This document shows positions 39,332-49,992 of a stretch of DNA of 64,000 nt, piece by piece. The notes beneath the pieces were generated by a model. It was not told the origin of the DNA and did no database searches. It saw only the letters and a program-made list of their open reading frames with translations. Source of the stretch: Streptomyces carpinensis (GTDB lineage: Bacteria > Actinomycetota > Actinomycetes > Streptomycetales > Streptomycetaceae); NCBI RefSeq assembly GCF_002154505.1, contig NZ_MUBM01000085.1, forward strand, positions 20,402-84,401, given 5' to 3'. Every line of letters begins with the position of its first letter. The first letter of the stretch is position 1. A program made the translations under genes and the position numbers.

Positions 39332-39739
39332 CTACGACCTCCGGTGGCCGGGACGATCGCCGGACGACGTGTGTGTCCGGTCGGCCGGGTCGGCCTGCCG
39401 GGCTGTGAGCGCCGCTTCGAGGGACGGGTAGATGGGCAGGATCTCGGCCAGTCCGCTGGCTTCCAGGATCCGCTCCACCCGCCCTTCGGGACACACCAGG
39501 CGCAGCTCTCCCCCGTCCTCGTCCAACAGCGCGCGAGCGGACATGAGGGGATGCAGTGCGTCGGAATCCGTGTACGTCAGCTCGGACAGGTCCGCGATCA
39601 GGTTCAGGGGGTTCTTGTGCTTCGCGGTCACGGCGGCCACGAAGTCACGCAGCTCCTGGGCGGTGGTGGTGTCCAGTACCCCTCTGATCTCCATCACGGC
39701 CCAGCCGTTCTCCCAGTGCGACGCCAGGAACAGAGCCAT
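39332..39739 (-). CDS. STAS-domain anti-sigma factor antagonist
   Basis: A 135-residue single STAS domain of the SpoIIAA/BldG type. Typical segments are NGWAVMEIRGVLDTTTAQELRDF and LIADLSELTYTDSDALHPLM; the phosphorylatable Ser/Thr region is TDSDAL. Such proteins release sigma factors from anti-sigma kinases. No partner kinase is adjacent; the nearest HATPase-containing gene is at 54578, and no link should be assumed. ATG 39739 follows GAGAGGATC; the longer upstream frame was rejected. The Ser/Asp-rich C-terminal tail is longer than usual. Confidence 0.8.
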   Translation of the reverse strand: MALFLASHWENGWAVMEIRGVLDTTTAQELRDFVAAVTAKHKNPLNLIADLSELTYTDSDALHPLMSARALLDEDGGELRLVCPEGRVERILEASGLAEILPIYPSLEAALTARQADPADRTHTSSGDRPGHRRS

Positions 39740-39991
39740 GATCCTCTCTCCGTCTCCTGCTGCTCGGCGCCCGCCGCGGGGCCTCCGCGAAACGCGGCGC
39801 CTCGGTGCGACGGCCTCGTGCCGTGTCGTCGATACCGTCGATTCTCCTCTCGTCGGCCCGTTCTCGCTTGTCTCCCGCCGTCCGGCCGCTTCGGGATCCA
39901 TCTGTCCGGGTCGACGCCCGGCCGACCGCGGGGGACGATGAAGGCGTCCCCGAGTGCCTCCCGTGAGTCCCTGTACGCCACCGTCGGAGGC

Positions 39992-40024
39992 TTGACAAGG
40001 ACAAGCTCGAGTATTTACTCAAGC
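39992..40024 (+). promoter_or_regulatory. dnaK2 promoter with HAIR-like inverted repeat
   Basis: A TTGACA -35-like hexamer (39992-39997) is followed by an inverted repeat at 40005-40024 with arms GCTCGAGT and ACTCAAGC, one mismatch, spaced by ATTT. It resembles the actinomycete HAIR element bound by HspR (CTTGAGT and ACTCAAG arms) but with a four-base spacer instead of seven. HspR control is an inference. Confidence 0.5.
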
Positions 40025-40238
40025 TATGTAGGCGAGGAGGGCCGAAACCGCAGCTCGCAGTGGGCGGGGAGGTGGCCCGCCCGGAGGCGCCGGACCGTGC
40101 CCGGCGCCGTGCCGGTACGTCGTCGTACCCGGCACCCCAGCTCCCAGGATCCCTCTGCGCGCAGGGCCGGCCCACTGGGACCCCAGTCGGTGAACAGGGC
40201 CCTGGCCGCCAGGGCATGCACGAGGAGGGAGAACGCAG

Positions 40239-42091
<1,853 letters not shown>

Positions 42092-42092
<1 letters not shown>

Positions 42093-42673
42093 TGGAGAAC
42101 GGTCGGCTGCAGACCACGGACCCCACACAGCTGCAGCGTCTGCTCCGGGAACGCACGGCGGACCTGCAGCGGGTGAAGGCCGAGTACGACAACTACCGCA
42201 AACGGGTGCACCGGGACCGCATGGCCGTGCGCGAGATCGCGGCGGCCAACGTGCTGCGCGCTGTCCTGCCGGTCCTGGACGCCGTCGACCGCACCTGTGC
42301 ACACGAACCCATGAGCCCCGGTCTCAGGGACATCACCGACACCTGTCGGACCCAGCTGGGATCCCTGGGACTCCAGGCGTTCGGGGAGGAGGGCGACGCG
42401 TTCGACCCCGCCTGTCACGACGCCCTGACCCATCATGTCGCTCCGGGCGCCGACCGGCTGATCTGCACGAAGATCCTTCGCCCCGGCTACCGGCTCGGTG
42501 ACCAACTGCTGCGTCCGGCCCATGTGGAGGTCACCGGGCCTCCGTCACCCGCCAGGAACTTGCTCGCGGACGACCATCGGGAACACGAGGACGGCACAGA
42601 CAGGGACAGCGCACGCCCCCGTCCCCTCGGACCGATCGGCCCGGGGCATGGTGATCCGGGGACCGTGGCATAG
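42092..42673 (+). CDS. grpE: GrpE-like nucleotide exchange factor
   Basis: A 193-residue divergent GrpE. A coiled-coil-type start (LQRLLRERTADLQRVKAEYDNYRKRVHRDR) leads to the beta domain with LGSLGLQAFGEEGDAFDPACHDAL and ILRPGYRLGDQLLRPAHVEV, the C-terminal family signature. The acidic N-terminal arm of normal GrpE is absent and the C-terminal 35 residues look disordered. It should reload the adjacent DnaK with ATP. Translation is coupled to dnaK through a one-base overlap. Confidence 0.85.
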
Positions 42674-42878
42674 GGCGCCTGCCGGCCCAGCCTTGTATCC
42701 GTGACTCCTGTGCGCTTTCGACGGGTGCGCACGCGCCGCACGCGCGGTTCTCCGGATGCAGATGCGAGGAAAAATCTTGGAACACATCTTATCTGCAGTC
42801 TCTTCGAGCCGTTTGACGTGGCATGTGCGTTTGCGTGTGGCGGGTATTCGGGTACGGTGCTCCGGGAGGTGGTAGCCC

Positions 42879-43370
42879 GTGAGCCAGTCCCTCGCAGCTG
42901 CCGACAGGGCCGCCGGTCAGGTGGCCGAACTCGTCATCACCGGCGACCTGGCCCGGCCGGCCCGGATGACGGTGTCCGACCTGCTCGCCTGGCCTCAGCA
43001 CCAGGCGGAGGTCGCCTTCGAGTGCGCCACCAGCGGCATCCAGCACCACCGCTTCACCGGACCGCTCCTGCACGACGTGCTCACCGACACTGGACCCGCC
43101 TTCGACCTCGCCCGCCGCAAGGACCGTCTGCGCTTCCTGATCGCCGTACGCGGCGCGGACGGCCACCACGCGGTGCTGTCCTGGGCGGAGATCGACCCGG
43201 ACTTCGGCGGCGCCCCCGTACTGCTCGCGGCCACCCTCGACGACACCCCGCTCGACCCGGTCGGACCGCAGCTGGTGCTCCCGCAGGACCGCTGCGGGGC
43301 ACGCCACATCAGCGGCATCGACGCGATACGGGTGGACGGCGGCTACTCCGCGATGAGCCGAGCCTGGTGA
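42879..43370 (+). CDS. single-domain sulfite-oxidase-type molybdopterin-binding protein
   Basis: A 163-residue protein resembling the oxidoreductase molybdopterin-binding domain. Segments are LVITGDLARPARMTVSDLLAW, VAFECATSGIQHHRFTGPLLHDVL and LVLPQDRCGARHISGIDAIRV. The usual catalytic Cys of the family is probably not retained: FECATSG appears where VQCVTGW is normal, leaving one Cys in place. It lacks an export signal, so a periplasmic enzyme is unlikely. GTG 42879 has GGGAGG ten bases upstream. Cofactor binding is uncertain. It stands alone. Confidence 0.7.
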   Translation: MSQSLAAADRAAGQVAELVITGDLARPARMTVSDLLAWPQHQAEVAFECATSGIQHHRFTGPLLHDVLTDTGPAFDLARRKDRLRFLIAVRGADGHHAVLSWAEIDPDFGGAPVLLAATLDDTPLDPVGPQLVLPQDRCGARHISGIDAIRVDGGYSAMSRAW

Positions 43371-43815
43371 TCCGGCACAGGCGCGACCTCCTCGTCTGAT
43401 GATCCGTCGAAGGGCTCTCTGCGGCCTCTTCCGACCAACTGTTCGCGGCGCGCCCGCAGGCCGCCCAAGCCGCCTCGGCCGCCCGGACCGACTGCACCGC
43501 AGGCTGCGCCACGACCGTGTGCCCGAGGGCGGCTGGTCGTGGGAGCGGCTGCAGCCGTGAGGACCGCGGCCCGCTACCAGGACTGCTCACGGTTCCGACA
43601 CCCCCCGCGTCGCGGGCCACACCCGGTCGCGTGTCGGGGGCAGTTCGGCGCAGCGGACGCCGGCGCGTCACGAGGGCCCTGATGCCATGAGGGGTCCGCT
43701 TCCTGCCCCGGTGCTTCATCGTCGCGGCTGCCTGGTCCGGCTCTTGATGCATCGGTGAGTGCGGGCGCAAGCTGACAGCGTGGGTTCGTCCGAGTCGGAC
43801 GTGGGGGGATCCTGG
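43371..43815. other. 445-bp region without a confident gene
   Basis: Some plus-strand frames have G/C-biased third positions (for example RLHRRLRHDRVPEGGWSWERLQP ending near 43560), but no complete frame, ribosome site or family was recognised; it may hold a remnant. No hairpin of note. Confidence 0.3.
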
Positions 43816-45033
43816 ATGGGGCGTGTGTCCTTTTTCCGGTGGCTGCTGGCGACCGGCTTGGTGTTGATCGGGTGTTCCGTGGGTTTCTACTGGGCCGCAC
43901 CGGGTTTCCCCGAACTGCGGCAGGTGGACCTGGTGGTGCTCGACGAGAAGCCCGACGGGGCCTGCACGGTCCGGTGGACGGATCCGTTCAGCCACCGTGA
44001 GCGAAAAGGGCCCTACCTGTGCGACCCCGAACGCGATCCGATCCTGAAGGCGCCGAACTACGACGGCTCCGACTTGGGTTGGGAAAGCGGGTTCGTGGTC
44101 GACGAGGGGTCGGACAAAGGGCAGCTGTACTCACTGGAGAGGGACGGTGACACCACCGACTGGCAGATCGGCCTCTCGGACACGCTGCTGGTGGGCGGGC
44201 TGCTCCTGACCGTGGTGGGCTTGATCGGTTGGAACATCGGTTCACTGACCTGGGTGGGTGGCGTGGACCCGGAGGTCATCCGCCGGGCGAGGCGGCTGGA
44301 GGACGCCGCCGCCCTGGTGACCCAGGACTACGGGCGGGCCGTGGACGCGGTGGTCGAGGCGCGGGCGTCGTTGCACCGGGAGTTGGTGGACGAGGAACTC
44401 GGCCGGATGCCGGTGGCACGGCTGCGGGACGTGGCCGGCCGACGCCTTGCTGTCGGCGAGTTGGAGAAATGCGGCATGCACACCGTGCGGGAGGTGCTCC
44501 ATGCCCCACCCTGGGAGGAACTCTCCGGTGTGGGACCGCGTACGGCCGTACGGGCCGTCGCCGCCGCGCGGCGGATGGCCGACGACGTGAAGAAGACCGT
44601 GCAGGTGCGCATCGATGCCGACCGGCCCCAGCAGGGGACGGCGGCCCTGCTCGTCGCTCTGCAGGTGCTGGTGGAGGCGGGCCCGCGGGCGCGGAAGGCG
44701 GCGGAGGCGGGCGGCGAACTGACCGCACGGCTCGAGCCACTGCTGATCGAGGCCGCACCCGTCCGCGGGCGGAGACAGATGTGGCGCGCGGGGCGGGAAC
44801 GGCGTCGCCGTGCCCTCGCCGCGGCCGCCGAGCTGCGTGTGCTGCTGGACGCGGCCGAACGGGACCGTATGCATCAGCAGTTCGCGCAGGCATCGGTCGA
44901 TCTCCTGCGCGGGCCGGAGAGCGATTCGTCTGTCCTGTCGGCCTGGGTGGACTTCGAGATGCGTCCCCAGGAGTACTACGACCTCCTGCGCACGCCACTG
45001 GTCGGTGGCGCCACCCGGGAGGTGGACCGATAG
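43816..45033 (+). CDS. membrane protein with helix-hairpin-helix domain
   Basis: A 405-residue protein with an N-terminal membrane segment (FFRWLLATGLVLIGCSVGFYW), an extracellular-looking loop of about 85 residues rich in charged residues with two Cys, and a second membrane segment (TLLVGGLLLTVVGLIGWNI). A cytoplasmic region follows with an HhH motif (LHAPPWEELSGVGPRTAVRAVAAARRM) and a long helical basic part. HhH motifs bind DNA or protein. No family was recognised. ATG 43816 is preceded by GGGGGGA; an earlier GTG frame is possible. It is followed one base later by a kinase gene, so they form a cassette. Confidence 0.7.
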   Translation: MGRVSFFRWLLATGLVLIGCSVGFYWAAPGFPELRQVDLVVLDEKPDGACTVRWTDPFSHRERKGPYLCDPERDPILKAPNYDGSDLGWESGFVVDEGSDKGQLYSLERDGDTTDWQIGLSDTLLVGGLLLTVVGLIGWNIGSLTWVGGVDPEVIRRARRLEDAAALVTQDYGRAVDAVVEARASLHRELVDEELGRMPVARLRDVAGRRLAVGELEKCGMHTVREVLHAPPWEELSGVGPRTAVRAVAAARRMADDVKKTVQVRIDADRPQQGTAALLVALQVLVEAGPRARKAAEAGGELTARLEPLLIEAAPVRGRRQMWRAGRERRRRALAAAAELRVLLDAAERDRMHQQFAQASVDLLRGPESDSSVLSAWVDFEMRPQEYYDLLRTPLVGGATREVDR

Positions 45034-45034
45034 C

Positions 45035-45580
45035 GTGCCGCAGGTGATGGTGGGCACCGAACACACCCGGCTGGTCGTCCTGCGCGGCAACAGCGCCTCG
45101 GGCAAGTCGTCTGTCGCGGTCGGCCTGCGCGAGAGGTTCGGCCGCGGCCTGGCCCTGGTCGGCCAGGACAATCTCCGCAGGATCGTGCTGCGCGAACAGG
45201 ACCGGCCCGGTGCGGCGAACATCGGCCTGATCGACCTGACGGCGCGTTATGCCCTGGACGCCGGCTACCACGTCGTCGTCGAAGGCATCCTGTACGCCGA
45301 CCACTACGGCGCCATGCTCGCCCGGCTTCGCGCCGACCACCGCGGCCCGACCCACAGCTACTACCTTCACGTGCCGTTCGAAGTGACCCTCGCCCGGCAT
45401 GCCACCAAGCCGATCGCCGGCGACGTCGGTGAGACGCAGCTTCGGGAGTGGTACCGGCCGCTCGATCTCCTGCCCGGCGGAGTCGAGACCGTCATCGGTG
45501 CCGGCAGCACGCTCGCGGCGACCGTCGACCGCATCATGCTCGACACGGGCCTGGCCGGCCTCCCGGCCCTGGACCGCTGA
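45035..45580 (+). CDS. P-loop kinase of the zeta-toxin/AAA_33 type
   Basis: A 181-residue P-loop kinase. Walker A is LRGNSASGKSSVA, followed by LVGQDNLRRIVLREQDRP and VVVEGILYADHYGAML; an Arg-rich lid near TLARHATKP carries the usual Arg. Family members phosphorylate small molecules, or act as zeta-like toxins on UDP-N-acetylglucosamine; this one lacks a visible antitoxin partner. GTG 45035 starts one base after the stop of the membrane/HhH gene and shares its GGGAGG. A functional link between the two is inferred from this tight spacing. Confidence 0.75.
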   Translation: MPQVMVGTEHTRLVVLRGNSASGKSSVAVGLRERFGRGLALVGQDNLRRIVLREQDRPGAANIGLIDLTARYALDAGYHVVVEGILYADHYGAMLARLRADHRGPTHSYYLHVPFEVTLARHATKPIAGDVGETQLREWYRPLDLLPGGVETVIGAGSTLAATVDRIMLDTGLAGLPALDR

Positions 45581-45662
45581 CACCGCTCCTCGGCCGTCAT
45601 CGCGCGGTGATCACCGTCACCGATCCCCGGCCCCGGCTGCGCCGGCAGGAAAGCCGAGCCGC

Positions 45663-45895
45663 ATGATGCCCCGACGTCCCCGTCCTCGTCACCAATCGCA
45701 ACGGCGATGTCTGGACGCCTACGGGGACGAGGGCATCTACGGCGGTCACCCCGCCGAGCCGGACGGCGCCGACTGGATCGTGACCAGCCGGCGCAGACTG
45801 CGTGTCCCGGACGAGTCGTCCTGCGATGCGGCCAGGGGCGCGACGGAACCCTCTGGCTGCGCGGCGGCGACACCTGGCCATGCAGCGAGGCATGA
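45663..45895 (+). pseudogene. small gene broken by frameshifts
   Basis: Three overlapping plus-strand frames carry consecutive pieces of what looks like one protein: VTNRNGDVWTP, then DAYGDEGIYGGHPAEPDGAD followed by WIVTSR, then GRDGTLWLRGGDTWPCSEA ending at 45895. Two frameshifts are needed to join them. The family is unknown. The remainder of 45581-46122 is non-coding apart from the palindrome at 46083. Confidence 0.4.
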
Positions 45896-46082
45896 AGGCC
45901 CGGTTGTCGCGAGCGGCTTCGGCCGTCGCTCGGCAGGGCTTTTCACGTACGACTTCGTGACCATGAGTGTCACTGGGGTAGCGATCTGCGATAAGGAGTT
46001 CGTCCCCGGGCCGCTCGTGGCGGATGCGTTCGCCGGGAATGCGGCGACGGGTCGCCCTGTTGAACGGTGCAGCTGACATGTT

Positions 46083-46099
46083 CGAGTCATTCCGACTCG
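46083..46099. promoter_or_regulatory. inverted repeat upstream of the ribosomal paralog operon
   Basis: CGAGTC-ATTCC-GACTCG, 24 bp before the L33 start. Its form differs from the usual AT-rich Zur box, which I did not find in the 150 bp upstream. A TTGAAC/CATGTT promoter-like pair lies just before it. Confidence 0.35.
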
Positions 46100-46122
46100 C
46101 ATGGTGGCGGAAGGAGCACCTC

Positions 46123-46287
46123 ATGGCACGCAGCACCGTGCGGCCCGTCGTCAAGCTGAAGTCGACGGCCGGCACCGGAGTCACCTACGTGACCCGCAAG
46201 AACCGTCTGAACGATCCCGACCGGCTGGTCCTGCGCAAGTACGACCCGGTGGTGGGGGAGCACGTCCTCTTCCGCGAAGAGCGCTGA
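46123..46287 (+). CDS. rpmG: 50S ribosomal protein L33, zinc-free paralog
   Basis: A 54-residue L33 beginning [18 protein letters not shown] and containing [21 protein letters not shown]. It has no cysteines, so it is the C- (zinc-independent) form that replaces the zinc-ribbon version when zinc is scarce. AAGGAGCACCTC precedes the ATG. It leads an operon-like series with L31B and L36, with gaps of 32 and 37 bp. Confidence 0.92.
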   Translation: MARSTVRPVVKLKSTAGTGVTYVTRKNRLNDPDRLVLRKYDPVVGEHVLFREER

Positions 46288-46319
46288 CCCCGCCTCCGTC
46301 GCCCCAGGAAGGAAACCCC

Positions 46320-46580
46320 ATGAGGCCCGGCATCCATCCCGTCTACCGTCCGGTCGTCTTCCGCGACCGCGCGGCAGGCTACCGGTTCCTGACCCGCTCC
46401 ACCGTCGACACACAGCGCACGGTCGAGTGGGAGGACGGCACCACGTATCCGGTCGTCGACGTCGAGATCTCGTCGGCGAGCCACCCGTTCTACACGGGCA
46501 CCACGCGTGTTGTGGACACCGCGGGACGTGTGGAGCGCTTCGAGCGGCGCTACGGCGCCACCGCTTCCGTTCGCCGCTGA
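46320..46580 (+). CDS. rpmE2: 50S ribosomal protein L31 type B
   Basis: An 86-residue type B L31. The start [20 protein letters not shown] and the SASHPFYTG motif identify it. It has no cysteines, unlike the zinc-binding type A protein. Such copies are typically induced in zinc limitation by loss of Zur repression. AGGAAGGAAACCCC precedes the ATG. It sits between L33 and L36 of the same zinc-free class. Confidence 0.93.
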   Translation: MRPGIHPVYRPVVFRDRAAGYRFLTRSTVDTQRTVEWEDGTTYPVVDVEISSASHPFYTGTTRVVDTAGRVERFERRYGATASVRR

Positions 46581-46617
46581 CGGCGGACCCCGTTCGACCT
46601 TCCGGAAGGAGACGGCG

Positions 46618-46740
46618 ATGAAGGTGCGCAAGTCCCTGCACTCGTTGAAGACCAAGCCCGGCGCCCAGGTGGTGCGCCGGCGGGGCGTGACGTTCGTGAT
46701 CAACAAGAAGAACCCGCGGTTCAAGGCCCGCCAGGGCTGA
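46618..46740 (+). CDS. rpmJ: 50S ribosomal protein L36, zinc-free paralog
   Basis: A 40-residue L36: [19 protein letters not shown], then [20 protein letters not shown]. The four zinc ligands of the standard form are absent. AAGGAGACGGCG gives a perfect ribosome site before the ATG. Last gene of the zinc-free ribosomal set, followed by a strong terminator hairpin 38 bp downstream. Confidence 0.93.
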   Translation: MKVRKSLHSLKTKPGAQVVRRRGVTFVINKKNPRFKARQG

Positions 46741-46777
46741 GAACCGGGGCTGCGAACCAGCCTCGCCGCAGTCCGTC

Positions 46778-46807
46778 GGCCCGGCACCGCGATGGCGGTG
46801 CCGGGCC
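46778..46807. terminator. terminator of the ribosomal paralog operon
   Basis: Perfect 13-bp arms GGCCCGGCACCGC and GCGGTGCCGGGCC around GATG, 38 bp after the L36 stop. One of the strongest hairpins in the window. Confidence 0.85.
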
Positions 46808-46947
46808 GCTCGTTCGGGGCATCGCCGTACGGTCGGCACGGGGCGACGGGATCGCCGACCACTGTCGGGCCGGAGCGGGGTCGTCTTAACCGGACGCTCC
46901 ACGGGTACCCGGGCGCAGCAGTCGAGCGATGCAACGGAGGCACACTG

Positions 46948-47424
46948 ATGAGCACGGTCAAGGAAACGGTGGAAGTAGACGTCCCGCTCCACACCGCCTA
47001 CAACCAGTGGACGCAGTTCGAGGACTTCCCGAACTTCATGGAGGGGGTCGAGGAGATCACCCAGCTGGACGACCGCCACAACCACTGGACCACCAAGGTC
47101 GCCGGCGTCAGGCGGGAGTTCGACACCGAGATCGTCGACCAGCTTCCCGACGCGCGCATCACGTGGCGCACGACCACCGGTGACCTGGGGCAGAAGGGCA
47201 TGGTCCGCTTCGAGCGCGTGGACGACACCCACACCCGGGTGGAACTCGTGATGGACGTCGAGCCCAGCGGAGCCGCCGAGAAGGCCGCGGATCTGCTCGG
47301 CACCATCGACCGGCGCGTCAAGGGCGACATGAAGCGCTTCAAGCGGTACATCGAGGAGCGTGGCGGGGAGTCCGGGGCATGGCGCGGGCGCATCAAGCCC
47401 GGGGACACCGGCGGCCCCATCTGA
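46948..47424 (+). CDS. SRPBCC (polyketide cyclase/dehydrase-like) protein
   Basis: A 158-residue START-like (SRPBCC) protein. Seen: ETVEVDVPLHTAYNQWTQFEDFPNFMEGVEEI, then ITWRTTTGDLGQKGMVRFERVDD. The helix-grip fold binds a hydrophobic ligand; members of this subgroup are common stress-associated actinomycete proteins of unknown substrate. A basic tail (GDMKRFKRYIEERGGES) ends it. GGAGGCACACTG precedes the ATG. It stands alone, with a terminator upstream. Confidence 0.85.
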   Translation: MSTVKETVEVDVPLHTAYNQWTQFEDFPNFMEGVEEITQLDDRHNHWTTKVAGVRREFDTEIVDQLPDARITWRTTTGDLGQKGMVRFERVDDTHTRVELVMDVEPSGAAEKAADLLGTIDRRVKGDMKRFKRYIEERGGESGAWRGRIKPGDTGGPI

Positions 47425-47780
47425 CACCGAACCGCGAAGTCCTACGAGGCGACGGGTGGCCGGCCCTGCGGCCGGCCACCGCCCGGACGACCGGTACCGG
47501 ACGGAGGACCGGGTCACCGTGCGGACGGCCGGCGTCGTTGGCCGCGTCGAAGATGTGGGCGCGGCCCCGGCTCGGCCAGGACGGCAGGGCTCCGGCTTGC
47601 CACCGCCCTCGCCGCCGAGCCCCCCGCACCGTCCCCGCCGGTCGCCCCATTCGGTGGACTCAGCTTCAGAAGCGCGGACTTCCACACTCGACGGACCTGA
47701 CCGGCCCTCGGATACGCGGAGCCGTGGCAGCCCGGCAGTGGCTTGTCAAAGGCCTCCGCCTCGGTACGGCGAGGGCGGCA
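47425..47780. other. 356-bp convergent gap
   Basis: Between the convergent SRPBCC and oxidoreductase genes. No confident gene and no strong hairpin were seen. Confidence 0.35.
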
Positions 47781-49259
47781 TTACGCGGGCGCGGCCCGCG
47801 GCGTCTCCTGCTCGCGTTGGTACGCGGCGAGGAGGAAGTGCCAGATCTCGCTGACGGTCGGGAACGGGGCGATCGCGTGCCTGAGCCGTTTGAGCGGGAC
47901 CTCGCCGGCGACCGCGATGGTGGCGGAGTGCAGGAGCTCGCTGACGGCGGGGCCGACGAAGGTCACGCCGAGCAGGATGTCCCGGTCGAGGTCGATGACC
48001 AGCCGGGCATGGCCCGGGTAGCCGTCGGCGTAGAGGTTGGCGCCCTGGGCGGCGTTGAAGTCGAGGTCGACGGTCTTGATCCGGTGGCCGGCGTCGGCTG
48101 CCTGTTCGGCGGTCAGGCCGACCGCCGCGGCCTCGGGGTCGGTGAAGAAAACCTGGGGCACGGCGTGCTGGTCGGCGGTGGTGGCGTGGTCACCCCAGGG
48201 GGAGTCGTCCAGCGGACGGCCCGCGGCCCGGGCTGCGATGGCGTCACCCGCGGTGCGGCCCTGGTACTTGCCCTGGTGGGTGAGCAGGGCGCGGTGGTTG
48301 ACGTCGCCCAGGGCGTACAGCCAGTCGCCGTCGACGCCCTCGACCAGGCAGGTGGTGTCCACGTCCAGCCAGGAGCCGGGGGTGAGGCCGACCGTGTCGA
48401 GGCCGATGTCGCCGGTGGCGGGCGTGCGGCCGGTGGCGAAGAGGACCTCGTCGGTCTCCAGTTCGCTGCCGTCGTCGAGGGTGAGGGTGACCGGCCCCTT
48501 CGGGTCGGGGCGGCGCAGGGCCGTCACCTGTACGCCGATCCGCACGTCCACGCCCGCCGCGGTCAGGCCCTCGGCGACCAGCTCGCCGGCGAAGGGCTCC
48601 AGGCGGGGGATCAAGCGACGCCGGGCGAGCAGCGTGACCCGGGAGCCGAGGCCCTGCCAGAGCGTGGCCATCTCCACGCCGACCCCGCCGCCGCCGATGA
48701 CGGCGAGCCGGGCGGGGACGGTGCTGGAGTCGGTGCCCTGCCGGTTCGTCCAGGGCCGTGCCTCCTCGATGCCCGGGACGTCGGGCAGATTCGGCAGGCT
48801 GCCGGTGGCGACGGCCACGGCGTGCCGGGCCGTGAGGCTCTGGCGTGAGCCGTCGTCCCGGGTGACGGTGACGCGGCGCGGCCCGTCGAGGCGGCCGTGA
48901 CCGCGGAAGAGGTCGGCGCCGATGGACTTCACCCACTGGACCTGGCCGGAATCGTCCCAGTCGCTGACATAGCGGTTGCGGCGGGAGAAGACGCCGTCGG
49001 TGTCGAGGCGGCCGGTGACGGCCTGCCGGGCACCGTCCACGCGGCGCGCGTCGGCGACCGCGATGACCGGTCGCAGCAGCGCTTTGCTGGGGACACAGGC
49101 CCAGTAGGAGCATTCGCCGCCGACGAGTTCCCGTTCCACGACAGCCACGGAGAGGCCGGCGGCGCGGGCGTGGTCGGCGACGTTCTGGCCGACCGGACCG
49201 GCTCCCAGCACGATCACGTCGTAGGCGGGCCGTTCCTGGGTTCCGTGGGGTGCGCTCAT
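47781..49259 (-). CDS. class I pyridine nucleotide-disulfide oxidoreductase, atypical C-terminus
   Basis: A 492-residue flavoprotein of the LPD/mercuric-reductase type. FAD motif VIVLGAGPVGQNVADHARAAG, redox-active C50 and C55 in GGECSYWACVPSK, NAD(P) motif VIGGGGVGVEMATLW, and second FAD motif LYALGDVN. The C-terminal acid-base pair is altered: the usual HPT...E reads PFPTVSEIW, so the His is replaced by Phe. It may reduce quinones or other acceptors rather than disulfides. GAGGAGAATC precedes ATG 49259. It stands alone. Confidence 0.85.
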   Translation of the reverse strand: MSAPHGTQERPAYDVIVLGAGPVGQNVADHARAAGLSVAVVERELVGGECSYWACVPSKALLRPVIAVADARRVDGARQAVTGRLDTDGVFSRRNRYVSDWDDSGQVQWVKSIGADLFRGHGRLDGPRRVTVTRDDGSRQSLTARHAVAVATGSLPNLPDVPGIEEARPWTNRQGTDSSTVPARLAVIGGGGVGVEMATLWQGLGSRVTLLARRRLIPRLEPFAGELVAEGLTAAGVDVRIGVQVTALRRPDPKGPVTLTLDDGSELETDEVLFATGRTPATGDIGLDTVGLTPGSWLDVDTTCLVEGVDGDWLYALGDVNHRALLTHQGKYQGRTAGDAIAARAAGRPLDDSPWGDHATTADQHAVPQVFFTDPEAAAVGLTAEQAADAGHRIKTVDLDFNAAQGANLYADGYPGHARLVIDLDRDILLGVTFVGPAVSELLHSATIAVAGEVPLKRLRHAIAPFPTVSEIWHFLLAAYQREQETPRAAPA

Positions 49260-49992
49260 GATTCTCCTCGCATCACGATCGGTGCTGCTTGTGAGCTGTC
49301 CGTGGGATCGCCCGACGACGATCGGCGTCGTGCCGGCCGGGCCGGTCTCAGCTGCCCGTCGCAGGGCCGAGCAGGGGGCTGGGGGTGAGAATGTCCAGCG
49401 CCGGCCGACCCGCGGCCTCGCCCTCCTCGGCGTCGCACAGGGCCCTTCCAGTCCTTCGACGTCCACCATCGTGGCGTGGGGTGCCGCGCGGATGCGGGTG
49501 GACCGGCAGGCACCCGTCATTCTCGTACTGCGCGGTGGCGACCGCCAGCCGCGCAGTACCGGGGCGGCCGGCGGCCGCGCGGATCCGCGCGAGGCGTGAC
49601 ATGAGGCTCCGTGAGGGCGGACGGCCGGGCGGTTCCCCGGTTCTGCGAGCAGGGCGTCCGTGCGCTGCACGGGTCATGTGACCGCAGAGTGCCCGCAGTT
49701 CATCGCCCTCCGGTCATTCGCCTCACTTGGAGCGGTCATAACCGCTGCCTGTGGCCTTCGCGCATGCTCTGACCGGCGCCCCAGGCTGCGTGGGCGCCCG
49801 AGGGACGGTAGGAACGGCAGAAGGGACTTCGCCCTGATGGCGGGTATCGGATCCGCCGATGGCCAGGCCGGAATCCCCGGAAGGGGCGGGCGCTTTGGAC
49901 TGCCGTCACCTCACGGACGAGGTGACGGGCGACGGGACGCGGCGCACCGCACCCCGTTCGGCCCTCGGTTTTCGACATGAAGGACGGCCCTC
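49260..49992. other. 733-bp region without a confident gene
   Basis: An 84-codon minus-strand frame starting at 49602 (MSRLARIRAAAGRPGTARLA) has a GGAG nearby, but no recognised family, and its later half reads like a shadow. The region otherwise looks non-coding. The SDR gene at 49993 is preceded by AAGGACGGCCCTC. Confidence 0.3.

Noticed and set aside
49348..49677. Minus-strand small frame between the oxidoreductase and SDR
   Set aside because: No family match and mixed codon bias; a GGAG before an internal ATG is not enough.
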